Shown in pieces: positions 49,772 through 55,963 of a stretch of DNA of 55,963 nucleotides. This DNA is from a virus. How positions within the stretch are numbered: position 1 is the first letter of the stretch; the number at the start of each line of letters is the position of its first letter. The position numbers were made by a program, and so were the translations under genes. The stretch covers positions 1-55,963 of IMG/VR virus record IMGVR_UViG_3300043313_001510. One strand, given 5' to 3'. The notes beneath the pieces were generated by a model, which searched no databases, was not told where the DNA came from, and worked only from the letters and a program-made list of their open reading frames with translations.

Positions 49772-49826
49772 CGTACTCACATCGTACTGCCCGCGTACTG
49801 CCTTCGTACTGCGTTCGTGCTGACAT
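49772..49826. repeat. Five 11-bp iterons (CGTACTGCnnn)
   Basis: CGTACTCAC, CGTACTGC, CGTACTGC, CGTACTGC and CGTGCTGA begin at 49772, 49783, 49794, 49805 and 49816, exactly 11 bp apart, one helical turn, so a protein would bind repeatedly on one face. A DnaA-box-like TTGTGCACA is at 49736-49744. The region is next to the SSB and primase-helicase genes, making it a candidate replication origin; an operator array is the alternative. Confidence 0.65.
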
Positions 49827-49831
49827 GAAAA

Positions 49832-49850
49832 AGCCGCCCCGCGGGCGGCT
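49832..49850 (-). terminator. Terminator for leftward gene at 49878
   Basis: Stem AGCCGCCC/GGGCGGCT, loop CGC, followed on the minus strand by a run of U (AAAAA on the plus strand, 49828-49832). Downstream of the hairpin after gene 49878-50105. Confidence 0.8.
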
Positions 49851-49860
49851 CGATGGATCA

Positions 49861-49876
49861 CCGGCAAAGTTGCCGG
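49861..49876. other. CCGGCA-AAGT-TGCCGG hairpin after stop codon
   Basis: On the minus strand it starts one base after the TGA of the gene 49878-50105 and precedes its terminator, the same order of stop, hairpin, terminator as at 17829-17873. Confidence 0.6.
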
Positions 49877-49877
49877 A

Positions 49878-50105
49878 TCAGTCGGCGGCGAGGAACAGCG
49901 CGTACAGATCGCGCAGCGCCTTGTCGGCCAGCACCGGGAAGTAGTCGTCGGCGACCAGCGCGTCGAAGAAGTTGTCGATCATCGCATCGTCGGCCACATA
50001 CGCGGACTCGCGGATGACGCGGACCATGTGCGCCACCTTCGTCGCGCTCCACACTTCGCACGCGTCGCTGTCCAGCGCCGCAACTGCATCTTCGAACTTG
50101 CTCAT
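49878..50105 (-). CDS. Hypothetical acidic protein, 75 aa
   Basis: SD GGAGTGGGA before ATG 50105. Acidic helical protein (AMIDNFFDALVADDYFPVLADKA) with no known family. Single-gene transcription unit with promoter 50152-50180 and terminator 49832-49850. Confidence 0.7.
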   Translation of the reverse strand: MSKFEDAVAALDSDACEVWSATKVAHMVRVIRESAYVADDAMIDNFFDALVADDYFPVLADKALRDLYALFLAAD

Positions 50106-50151
50106 TTTCCCACTCCGGTATCGGCGCGGGCGACGCCCGCGCAACAGAGAC

Positions 50152-50180
50152 ATTCTCGCACGCCGCGCAAAAATGCGCAA
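50152..50180 (-). promoter_or_regulatory. Operator-family promoter for 49878 gene
   Basis: Minus strand TTGCGC, 17-bp spacer with GCGCATTTTTGCGC overlapping the -35, GAGAAT. Upstream lies GCCGACGAACGG (50196-50207), the same block as at 15643, 15830 and 52223. Confidence 0.75.
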
Positions 50181-50243
50181 GCCTTTTCGACCCCCGCCGA
50201 CGAACGGCGCGCGCGACCGCTCGTCGGCGGCCCGGAAAACCGC

Positions 50244-50272
50244 TTGACGGACCGCGCAAAAAAGCGCAGACT
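50244..50272 (+). promoter_or_regulatory. Operator-family promoter for 50322 gene
   Basis: TTGACG, 17-bp spacer with GCGCAAAAAAGCGC, CAGACT; 49 nt upstream of ATG 50322. A shifted TTATCA just after it could also act as -10. Together with 50152-50180 it forms a divergent pair. Confidence 0.8.
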
Positions 50273-50321
50273 TATCACTCCTGCGACGGACGCCCGCCGC
50301 TCAACTCCGAAAGGAAACCTG

Positions 50322-50561
50322 ATGACCAGCACGCGATTCCACATCGAGCCAGCCGTTCTCCGCGCGATGGAGCCGTTCGTCGAAGCGCACTACAGCACGG
50401 ACGTATGGAGCCTGCCCGAAACGAATTACCTCATGGGCCTGTTCCCGCACGACGAATTCGAGATCGGCGACTTCGTGAAGGCGCATCGCCGCACGCTCGC
50501 GCGCGTCGGCCCGGCCCTGATCGAACAGTGGACCGCCTACGCGGCCGCCTCCGCGAAGTAG
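50322..50561 (+). CDS. Hypothetical protein, 79 aa
   Basis: SD AAAGGAAAC before the ATG. Acidic/aromatic (EAHYSTDVWSLPETNYLMGLFPHDEF), helical end. Single-gene unit between a divergent promoter and a strong bidirectional terminator at 50577-50608. Confidence 0.7.
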   Translation: MTSTRFHIEPAVLRAMEPFVEAHYSTDVWSLPETNYLMGLFPHDEFEIGDFVKAHRRTLARVGPALIEQWTAYAAASAK

Positions 50562-50576
50562 CAGCGCCGCACGACC

Positions 50577-50608
50577 GCACAACGCCGCCTCACCGGGCGG
50601 CGTTGTGC
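50577..50608. terminator. Bidirectional terminator between convergent genes
   Basis: A perfect 13-bp stem GCACAACGCCGCC/GGCGGCGTTGTGC with loop TCACCG. It partly overlaps the end of the leftward gene (stop at 50590). The longest hairpin in the window. Confidence 0.75.
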
Positions 50609-50895
50609 ATCGCGCTGACGGCCAGCGCCGCGGCGAGCGCCGCGCGCAGTCGCGCATTCTCGGCGCGCAGCGTCCGCATGCTCTCGGACCCGCGTCGGTT
50701 CATGACCGTGTACAGCCGCGCGTTGTCGGCGCGCAGCATCGCCACGACGCGATCCGCCTCGTCGAGATCGGCGGCCATCTGTGTGATCCACTCGCGCGCA
50801 CGCTCGGCGAGTGTGACGCATTGTCGACACGCCCCCTCCTGCGCATCCTCGACGGTAATGCAGTCAGTGCACCGCACGACCGCGAGCGCGCTCAC
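50590..50895 (-). CDS. Zinc-finger/coiled-coil protein, 101 aa (GTG start)
   Basis: GTG 50895, overlap with the upstream gene. CTDC...CRQC is a likely zinc pair, then a helical section (REWITQMAADLDEADRVVAMLRADN and RTLRAENARLRAALAAA) with leucine heptads typical of dimerising coiled coils. Unknown function. Confidence 0.65.
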   Translation of the reverse strand: MSALAVVRCTDCITVEDAQEGACRQCVTLAERAREWITQMAADLDEADRVVAMLRADNARLYTVMNRRGSESMRTLRAENARLRAALAAALAVSAMHNAAR

Positions 50896-51086
50896 GATTT
50901 CACCTCGGCCGTCGCCTCGACCCACGCGAGCCACACGTCGTACGGATCGTGGCGCTTGAAGCGACCGCACGCGCGGATCGATTCCTCGCACGCCGCCTGC
51001 CACGCGCCATCCGGTAAATCTTCGAACGCGGACAGCAGTCCGTTCAGATACGCGATATCGAAGTTGCTGAGTAGACGCTTCGACAT
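50892..51086 (-). CDS. Hypothetical protein, 64 aa
   Basis: ATG 51086, overlapping both neighbours. Helical with YLNGLLSAFEDLPDGAWQAACEE; resembles small phage early proteins. No family. Confidence 0.65.
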   Translation of the reverse strand: MSKRLLSNFDIAYLNGLLSAFEDLPDGAWQAACEESIRACGRFKRHDPYDVWLAWVEATAEVKS

Positions 51087-51274
51087 CACCAGCACCATCC
51101 CTCGCCGCATTCGGTGGTCCACATCACCAGCACCACGAATGCCAGCACGACGGCGAGCGACAGCCAGCCCACGGTGCCGAGCCGCAGCCGTCCCTCGTCG
51201 GTGATATGCAGCACGCCGGGCGAGCGGTCGCCGCGCGGCGTAACGTAGTGCCGCTCGTCGAATTCAGCCATCAT
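51086..51274 (-). CDS. Single-TM protein, 62 aa
   Basis: AGGAG precedes two ATGs at 51274 and 51271. Basic N-terminal part, then TVGWLSLAVVLAFVVLVMW as one transmembrane helix and a Cys/Trp-rich tail (TECGEGWCW). Leads the leftward operon from 51385-51413. Confidence 0.65.
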   Translation of the reverse strand: MMAEFDERHYVTPRGDRSPGVLHITDEGRLRLGTVGWLSLAVVLAFVVLVMWTTECGEGWCW

Positions 51275-51384
51275 CAATCTCCTGTGTCATTGGTAGAAGG
51301 TCCAGCGCGCCCACTCGGCGACATTCTCGTCGGCCGGCGGTACGCGAACGCATGGCGCACGCCACCAGCGCGCGACGGCCCGCA

Positions 51385-51413
51385 ACATAGCACGCGCTTT
51401 TTTGAGCATGCAA
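51385..51413 (-). promoter_or_regulatory. Operator-family promoter, leftward member of divergent pair
   Basis: Minus strand TTGCAT, 17-bp spacer with CTCAAAAAAGCGCG, CTATGT. Only 8 bp separates it from the rightward promoter at 51422; one bound protein could affect both. Confidence 0.65.
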
Positions 51414-51421
51414 GCCCCCAC

Positions 51422-51450
51422 TTGACGCGCAGAAATGCGCAGGCTATACT
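51422..51450 (+). promoter_or_regulatory. Operator-family promoter for 51497 gene
   Basis: TTGACG, 17-bp spacer starting with the dyad GCGCAGAAATGCGC-like sequence, TATACT. The best -10 in the set; 47 nt upstream of ATG 51497. Confidence 0.85.
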
Positions 51451-51496
51451 TCACTTGTCGAGCCACCGGGCCGACGCCAACCAACGGAGATTCACA

Positions 51497-51871
51497 ATGA
51501 ACGAACAGAACATCAACGCCATCACGCCCGCCCTGCTGTTCATGGCCGAGAAGTACCGTGTCATCGGGACCATCGCCAACCGGTTCGACGACGGCGCGAT
51601 TGTCGATGCCGCATCGACCGCGGAGCAGGCGGCCCGCCGCGTGGCCATGACCATCAGCCACGACGGCCTCACCTCGCGCGAAGATGCGACGACGGTGAAT
51701 ACCGCCATCGAAGGATGGCTGGACAACATGAATCGGCAACTCCAGACGCTCGCCGGCCGCGGCCAGATGCAGGACGCCGCGCTGGTCGAGCATCGTATCC
51801 GCGAACTGTACGCGGCGCAGCAAGCCGTGGAACTGCACGCCCGCGGCCTCGCCGAAACGGCCGCCGCATAA
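51497..51871 (+). CDS. Hypothetical helical protein, 124 aa
   Basis: SD ACGGAGA before the ATG. Long amphipathic helices (EKYRVIGTIANRFDDGA, NRQLQTLAGRGQMQDAAL). Single-gene unit followed by a terminator with a U-tract. No family recognised. Confidence 0.7.
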   Translation: MNEQNINAITPALLFMAEKYRVIGTIANRFDDGAIVDAASTAEQAARRVAMTISHDGLTSREDATTVNTAIEGWLDNMNRQLQTLAGRGQMQDAALVEHRIRELYAAQQAVELHARGLAETAAA

Positions 51872-51890
51872 CCGTACGCATCACGCCACG

Positions 51891-51914
51891 CGGCCCGCCT
51901 CGGCGGGCCGTTTT
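51891..51914 (+). terminator. Rho-independent terminator
   Basis: Stem CGGCCCGCC/GGCGGGCCG with a 2-nt apparent loop and TTTT right after it, then CGTTT. Clear intrinsic terminator for the 51497 gene. Confidence 0.85.
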
Positions 51915-51943
51915 CGTTTCCCCCATCGCATCGGAGCGCGCGC

Positions 51944-52204
51944 ATGAAGTACGTGGTTGTAGTCGAACAACGTGGCATCCATCAAGCCGTCGGTCCCTAC
52001 GCGACCATGGCGCACGCGCGCCAGCACGCGACCGCATGGCACGGCGACGATGATCGCAAGTGCACCATCATGCCCATCGCCACGACCTACTCGTACGTCG
52101 TCGAGCATGCCAATGGGTTCGCCACGCGGGCCGCTGCGCGCCGCGCCGGAGCCGCCCCGGCCTCACCCCCGCCGGAGCCGCCGGAGCCGCCCGCGGCCGC
52201 CTGA
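51944..52204 (+). CDS. Hypothetical protein, 86 aa
   Basis: ATG 51944 with CGGAG upstream. YVVVVEQRGIHQAVGPYATMAHA is beta-alpha-like; the Pro-rich C-terminus (PPPEPPEPP) is low complexity. No promoter with the dyad is evident upstream; it may be read from a terminator-leaky transcript. Confidence 0.6.
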   Translation: MKYVVVVEQRGIHQAVGPYATMAHARQHATAWHGDDDRKCTIMPIATTYSYVVEHANGFATRAAARRAGAAPASPPPEPPEPPAAA

Positions 52205-52236
52205 CGCCCCGCGCCGCCGGTGGCCGACGAACGGGG

Positions 52237-52265
52237 TTGACGGCCTGCGCAAAAAAGCGCAGCAT
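52237..52265 (+). promoter_or_regulatory. Operator-family promoter for right-end operon
   Basis: TTGACG, 17-bp spacer with TGCGCAAAAAAGCGCA, CAGCAT. Immediately preceded by GCCGACGAACGG (52223-52234). 41 nt upstream of ATG 52306. Confidence 0.85.
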
Positions 52266-52305
52266 AGGGACTTCGCTGCTCAACAACACCGGAAAGGAAG
52301 TCCCA

Positions 52306-52500
52306 ATGTTCCACAATCACACCGGCCTGATCCTCACGCCGAAGTCCTGCGAAACGCTGACCGGCGCGCTGATCTGGCTGCGCGGCGAAGTCGGCGCAGT
52401 CTCCTGCACCGTCGAGGGCATCGAAGGCCGCCCGAGCGTGGGCCCGTCGCTGACGTTCAACGTGCTGCTGGACCGCAACGGTCTGGCGCGGAGGGCATAA
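52306..52500 (+). CDS. Hypothetical protein, 64 aa
   Basis: SD GGAAAGGAAG before the ATG. Beta-rich (LILTPKSCETLTGALIWLRG, SLTFNVLLDRNGLARR). First gene of the operon leading into the DUF6011-like, HTH and helicase genes. No family recognised. Confidence 0.7.
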   Translation: MFHNHTGLILTPKSCETLTGALIWLRGEVGAVSCTVEGIEGRPSVGPSLTFNVLLDRNGLARRA

Positions 52501-52502
52501 GC

Positions 52503-53366
52503 ATGACCGCCGAACGTATCGCCGCCCTGACCGCGGCACTCCCGTCGCTCGACGCTTCGTCGCGCACGTTCGCCGAATCGCTGCTGCGCCAGTACGCGCA
52601 GCGCGGCAACCTGACGGTGCGCCAGTGGCCGCACGTCGAGCGCCTGTGCGAACGTGCACAGCGTCCGGCCGGAGCGCCCGCCGCGCCCGTCGGCGAGTCG
52701 CTGCCGGAACCGAACGCCGACGCCCTGCGCGCGCGCCTCGCGGCCGCCGCGGCGCACGGCCTGCTGCGCCCGATGATCCGCGTCGGCACGATGCGCCTGT
52801 CGCTGCCGGGTCCGACCAGCCAGTACGCGAATCGCCCGGTGGTGTTCGTGCGCAACGCGAACACGTACGCGGGCCGCATCGAAGCGGGCCGCTTCATCGC
52901 CGCGCGCGGCGCGCTGCCCGGCGACACGCGCGACACCGTCGCCGCGCTGCACAGTGTGCTGACCGGCGACGTGGTCGAGAACCTCGCCGCCATCGGCCGC
53001 CGGACCGGTTCGTGCTGCTTCTGCGCGCGCGAGTTGACCGACGGCCGCAGCGTGCGCGTCGGGTACGGTCCGGTGTGCGCCGACCACTACGGTCTGCCGT
53101 GGGGCGAGCGTGACGCGGAGTCGGAGGGCGAAGCCGCCGACGCCGCCATGACGGCGGAACAGGTGAGCGCCGCCGTCCGCGAGCGCCAGCGTGAAGCCGC
53201 CGCCGTGGCCCGCCGTGCGCTCGCATCGGCGGTGGTGGACGGCGGCCCCCTGCGCCCGACGCCCCCGCTCCTGCGCCCGCTGCCGGCCGCCTGTGCGAAC
53301 AGCGCGCCGGTCGCGCCGGACCAGTTGGACGACGAAGATCGCATGTTCATGGGAGGCTCGCAATGA
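52503..53366 (+). CDS. DUF6011-like zinc-binding protein, 287 aa (full copy)
   Basis: The ATG at 52503 is chosen because it follows the previous stop by two bases with SD-like GGAGG upstream. N-terminal helices (LDASSRTFAESLLRQYAQRGN), a beta-rich middle (RPMIRVGTMRLSLPGP...VVFVRNANTYAGRIEAG), then the C-x2-C...GP-x-C zinc motif. The linker after VSAAV differs from the left copy in length and sequence. Overlaps the HTH gene by 4 nt. Confidence 0.82.
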   Translation: MTAERIAALTAALPSLDASSRTFAESLLRQYAQRGNLTVRQWPHVERLCERAQRPAGAPAAPVGESLPEPNADALRARLAAAAAHGLLRPMIRVGTMRLSLPGPTSQYANRPVVFVRNANTYAGRIEAGRFIAARGALPGDTRDTVAALHSVLTGDVVENLAAIGRRTGSCCFCARELTDGRSVRVGYGPVCADHYGLPWGERDAESEGEAADAAMTAEQVSAAVRERQREAAAVARRALASAVVDGGPLRPTPPLLRPLPAACANSAPVAPDQLDDEDRMFMGGSQ

Positions 53367-53704
53367 CCGACGCTCGCGCAAACGTGCGCAACGCGCTAGA
53401 ATGCGCCACCGACTCACCATCGCTGGAGCCTGCCATGCCGCGTCGCCGCCCCGCCCCCACCTTCCTCCCGTACTCGGAGGATGCCGAGAACATGCACCCG
53501 GTCGAGTCCGCGCCGCCGGAGGTGCATCGCCTGTTCGAACTGGCGCGCGCACGACGCATCACCATCGTTCGCCTGTGCGCGCTCGCGGGCGTGCATCACG
53601 ACGTAGTCGGACGCTGGCGACGCGGCGACACGGAGCCGACGTTCCGCGTGATGCGCAAGCTGATGGACGTGCTGAATGACCTGCCCGTGCAGGAAGCTGC
53701 ATGA
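53363..53704 (+). CDS. XRE-like HTH protein (second copy)
   Basis: 113 aa, same length as the left copy and the same protein apart from silent changes. Same ATGA overlap, internal start and embedded promoter. As an assembly duplicate it should be counted once if the ends are redundant. Confidence 0.75.
   Translation: MTDARANVRNALECATDSPSLEPAMPRRRPAPTFLPYSEDAENMHPVESAPPEVHRLFELARARRITIVRLCALAGVHHDVVGRWRRGDTEPTFRVMRKLMDVLNDLPVQEAA
53374..53402 (+). promoter_or_regulatory. Operator-family promoter inside HTH gene (second copy)
   Basis: TCGCGC, 17-bp spacer, TAGAAT, identical to 523-551 despite divergence in the flanking genes. Confidence 0.5.
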
Positions 53705-55113
53705 ATGTCAACTTCGCATTGCGGCCATACCAGATGGCGGGGGTCGAAGCGTTGCGGCAAGCGTACAAGCGTGGCCGCCGCGCGCCGATCTACGCGCTGC
53801 CGACCGGCGGCGGCAAGACGTTGGTGTTCTCATACATCACGCGCAACGCCGTCAATCACGGCAGTCGCGTGCTGATCCTCGTACACCGCGCCGAACTGCT
53901 GCGCCAGTCGTCGAACACGCTCACTCGATGGGGCGTGCCGCATGGCTGCATTTCGCCCGCCTACCCGATGACGAATCAGATGGTGCAGGTCGCCAGCGTA
54001 CAGACCGCGGTGCGTCGCCTCACGCGCATCGCGCCGCCCGACTTCATCATCATCGACGAAGCGCACCACGTCATCGCGGGCACATGGCAGAAAGTGATCG
54101 AAGCATTCCCGCGTGCACGCCTGCTCGGCGTAACCGCGACGCCTGCGCGCCTCGACGGCCGCGGCCTCGGTCGCCACTGTGGCGGCGTGTTCGACGAGTT
54201 GATCGTCGGCCCGTCCATCGCCGAACTGATCGAAGGCGGGTTCCTCGTCCCGCCGCGCGTGTTCGCCTCGCCGCGCCACTTGAACCTGTCGGGCGTCAGC
54301 ACGCGCGGCGGTGACTTCGCGAACGACCAGCTATCGCGCGTGATGCGCCAGAACGAGATCGTCGGCGACGCCGTCGCGCACTACGCGCGGACCTGCCCCG
54401 GCGTACCCGCCATCGCGTTCTGCGTGAGCATCGACCACGCGACGCAGGTCGCGCAGCAATTCAGCGCCGCGGGCTGGCGCGCACGGCGCATCGATGGCTC
54501 GATGCCCGACGTGGAGCGCGCGGCCGTGGTCGCGGCGCTCGCCGAAGGCGACCTCGACGTAATGGTGTCGGTCGATCTGGTGAGCGAGGGATTCGACGTG
54601 CCCGCGTGCGGAGCCGCGATCCTGATGCGGCCGACGCAGAGCGAAACGCTGTTCCTGCAACAGGTCGGGCGTGCGCTCCGGCCTGCGCCCGGCAAAGCCT
54701 GCGCGTTCATCCTCGACCACGCCGGCAACGTCGCGCGCCACGGCCTGCCGCAAGAGGTGCGCGAGTGGACGCTCGACGGCCGCCGCGCACGCGAAGCCGC
54801 GCCCGAGTTGAAGCAGTGCCCCTCCTGCTACGCCATGCTGCCGCGCCTCACGCAGACGTGCCCCGAGTGCGAATACTACTTCGATGAACGTGCCGCAGCG
54901 GAATCGACCAGCGGCCGCGGTGAACTGAATCAGGTGGACGGCGAGTTGATCGAACTGACGCCCGAGATCATCGAACAGCATCGCGCGCAGCGCCGTCGCG
55001 AAGTCGAGGGTGCGCAGTCGCGCGAGGAACTGATGCGGATCGCGCGCCAGCGTGGCTACAACCCCCGCTGGGTCGACCACATCATGGCCGCGCGCGGACG
55101 GAGAAGCGCATGA
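53701..55113 (+). CDS. Superfamily II helicase with zinc finger (second copy)
   Basis: 470 aa, same motifs as the left copy. Differences: VSTRGGDFANDQLSRVMRQNEI against VRTRGGDFASDQLDRVMRQREI, a CPSC against CPNC zinc pair, and ERAAAESTSG against EHVRAESSTG after it. Most other changes are silent. Confidence 0.93.
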   Translation: MNVNFALRPYQMAGVEALRQAYKRGRRAPIYALPTGGGKTLVFSYITRNAVNHGSRVLILVHRAELLRQSSNTLTRWGVPHGCISPAYPMTNQMVQVASVQTAVRRLTRIAPPDFIIIDEAHHVIAGTWQKVIEAFPRARLLGVTATPARLDGRGLGRHCGGVFDELIVGPSIAELIEGGFLVPPRVFASPRHLNLSGVSTRGGDFANDQLSRVMRQNEIVGDAVAHYARTCPGVPAIAFCVSIDHATQVAQQFSAAGWRARRIDGSMPDVERAAVVAALAEGDLDVMVSVDLVSEGFDVPACGAAILMRPTQSETLFLQQVGRALRPAPGKACAFILDHAGNVARHGLPQEVREWTLDGRRAREAAPELKQCPSCYAMLPRLTQTCPECEYYFDERAAAESTSGRGELNQVDGELIELTPEIIEQHRAQRRREVEGAQSREELMRIARQRGYNPRWVDHIMAARGRRSA

Positions 55114-55466
55114 GGAAACCATCGAAGCATCAACTATGGCTGGTCGATGCGCTCGCGAAAGCGCGGGCCGCGCTCGGCACGGACGGCGAGGATTGGGGTT
55201 CCGACGATCCCGCGGAATGGCACCGTCGCATCACGCTCGCACTGGATACGATTGACGCGCTGCCGGGGCGGCACTGGAGCGTTGACCCGGTGCACATCGT
55301 TGCCACCGCGCTGTTGGTGAATGCGGACATCCTGCCGGACGACGCTCACCCCTATGCGCGATTCGGCGCGCGGTTCGCGCAGCTTGCGCACGCGGATTCA
55401 TTGCGACGCGCAATGCGCCGCCTCAACTATGACATCGACCGTGACCGCGAGCGGAGAAGCGCATGA
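55110..55466 (+). CDS. Hypothetical protein, 118 aa (second copy)
   Basis: Same as the left 2259-2615 protein with a few substitutions near the N-terminus (LWLVDALAKARAAL). Overlaps the inserted 95-aa gene by 4 nt. Confidence 0.85.
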   Translation: MRKPSKHQLWLVDALAKARAALGTDGEDWGSDDPAEWHRRITLALDTIDALPGRHWSVDPVHIVATALLVNADILPDDAHPYARFGARFAQLAHADSLRRAMRRLNYDIDRDRERRSA

Positions 55467-55750
55467 GCGGCGACCGCGCGTGGATCGCGACCGGGCCATC
55501 GGGGCGCGTGCTGCACCTCGGCGAATCGGACGGCTGGTCCGTCGATCAGGTCATGGGCGAAGGTCCGTTCGTCGTCGTCGATGTCGGTTGTCTGGAATGC
55601 CACATGGCGACGTACATCGTCGGCGTGTTCATGCGGCACGCGGACGCCGAAGCCGCCGCCGCGGCGCGCAGGAAACGCGGCGACGAGTTTCGCACCGACC
55701 GCGCCGTGCTGATCTTCGGTCCCGGCGAATTCGGGATGGCCGACCAATGA
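55463..55750 (+). CDS. Extra hypothetical protein, 95 aa, absent from left copy
   Basis: Precisely inserted between two genes that abut in the left copy, with ATGA overlaps on both sides, so the reading frames of its neighbours are kept. Beta-rich N-terminus (RAWIATGPSGRVLHLGES), VVVDVGCLECHMATYIVGVF, and a basic end. No family recognised. Looks like a strain-specific accessory gene. Confidence 0.8.
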   Translation: MSGDRAWIATGPSGRVLHLGESDGWSVDQVMGEGPFVVVDVGCLECHMATYIVGVFMRHADAEAAAAARRKRGDEFRTDRAVLIFGPGEFGMADQ

Positions 55751-55929
55751 TCGCCGTGTCGCTGCGCCCCGATCAATGGGAGTTGGTGATGGACATGCTG
55801 GACGAGATGAATAACCGCCTCGCGCCCACGACGCAGGACACGCCGGCCGCACGCTTCGCCCGTGCATACACGCGCAAGCGTGTGGTCGAGACCACGCGCG
55901 ACATCCGCAATCAACTGGAGACAGCATGA
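55747..55929 (+). CDS. Hypothetical protein, 60 aa (second copy, ATG start)
   Basis: Homologue of 2612-2794; starts with ATG because the inserted gene supplies the A of the overlap. Differs at 2 positions (NNRLAPTTQ against NTRLAPTSQ). Confidence 0.8.
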   Translation: MIAVSLRPDQWELVMDMLDEMNNRLAPTTQDTPAARFARAYTRKRVVETTRDIRNQLETA

Positions 55930-55963
55930 AGCCGTCGCCCGACCACATCATGTACTGCGCATT
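55926..55963 (+). CDS. Partial hypothetical protein, truncated by window end
   Basis: The first 12 codons equal the start of the 2791-2952 gene (MKPSPDHIMYCA). Confidence 0.7.
   Translation, partial: MKPSPDHIMYCA

Larger units (their letters stand above)
52873..55963. repeat. Right copy of imperfect terminal direct repeat
   Basis: Matches 1-2828 in order and orientation; 284 extra nt come from one additional gene (55463-55750) and 21 nt are missing in the variable linker. It ends mid-gene at the position equivalent to base 2828. Confidence 0.9.

Overview
The window is a nearly complete genome of a GC-rich tailed double-stranded DNA phage. It has an HK97-type head, a long tail whose tape measure is 1237 aa (so probably a siphovirus), and mostly overlapping ATGA/GTGA gene junctions. 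No tRNA, rRNA, CRISPR array, integrase, DNA polymerase or ordinary insertion sequence is visible. The host is not shown directly. The base composition, and a PEP-CTERM (exosortase-sorted) protein plus a second PEP-CTERM remnant, point to a GC-rich, exosortase-bearing Gram-negative bacterium; a beta- or gammaproteobacterium is my inference. The first 2828 bases and the last 3091 bases are the same region in two diverged versions: mostly synonymous changes, one variable linker and one whole-gene insertion. The simplest reading is a circular or terminally redundant genome of about 53 kb assembled from a mixed population.

Layout: 1-4086, rightward early genes (DUF6011-like zinc protein, small HTH protein, superfamily II helicase, many small genes). 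4255-5912, a DGQHR/DndB-like protein next to a Mom-like GNAT protein. 5980-8973, a recombination module (RecE-like exonuclease, RecT-like annealing protein, a further PD-(D/E)XK protein). 8993-9842, PEP-CTERM cargo and a convergent remnant. 9867-15502, mostly leftward: VRR-NUC nuclease, ParB-HTH protein, gamma-glutamylcyclotransferase-like protein, winged-helix regulator, small membrane proteins and a lipoprotein, and an amidoligase. 15936-17828, rightward small Cys-rich proteins. 17885-40425, the leftward late operon (tail fibres, tail tip, tape measure, tail chaperones with a -1 frameshift site, connectors, portal, capsid, protease, terminase). 40568-46781, HNH nuclease, an IbrB-like ParB protein, a collagen-like protein, then an operon of two PAPS-reductase-like proteins, a cupin-like protein and two ParB-like proteins. 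47136-49617, primase-helicase and an SSB-like protein beside a candidate origin. 49878-55963, small early genes and the second copy of the left end.

The most striking signal is regulatory. At least 14 sites carry a sigma70-like promoter (TTGACG or TTGCGC, a 17-bp spacer, then a CAnnnT or TATACT box). In most of them an inverted repeat of the form GCGCAAAnnnGCGC lies in the spacer or overlaps the -35 box. They sit on both strands, upstream of the early and accessory operons and not of the late operon, and look like a phage-wide regulon controlled by one DNA-binding protein. The HTH proteins at 512-853 and 12949-13359 are candidate regulators. A second theme is unusual enzymes: two PAPS-reductase-like, four ParB-like and one DGQHR protein, a Mom-like protein, and an amidoligase/cyclotransferase pair, consistent with modification of DNA or of host or phage components.
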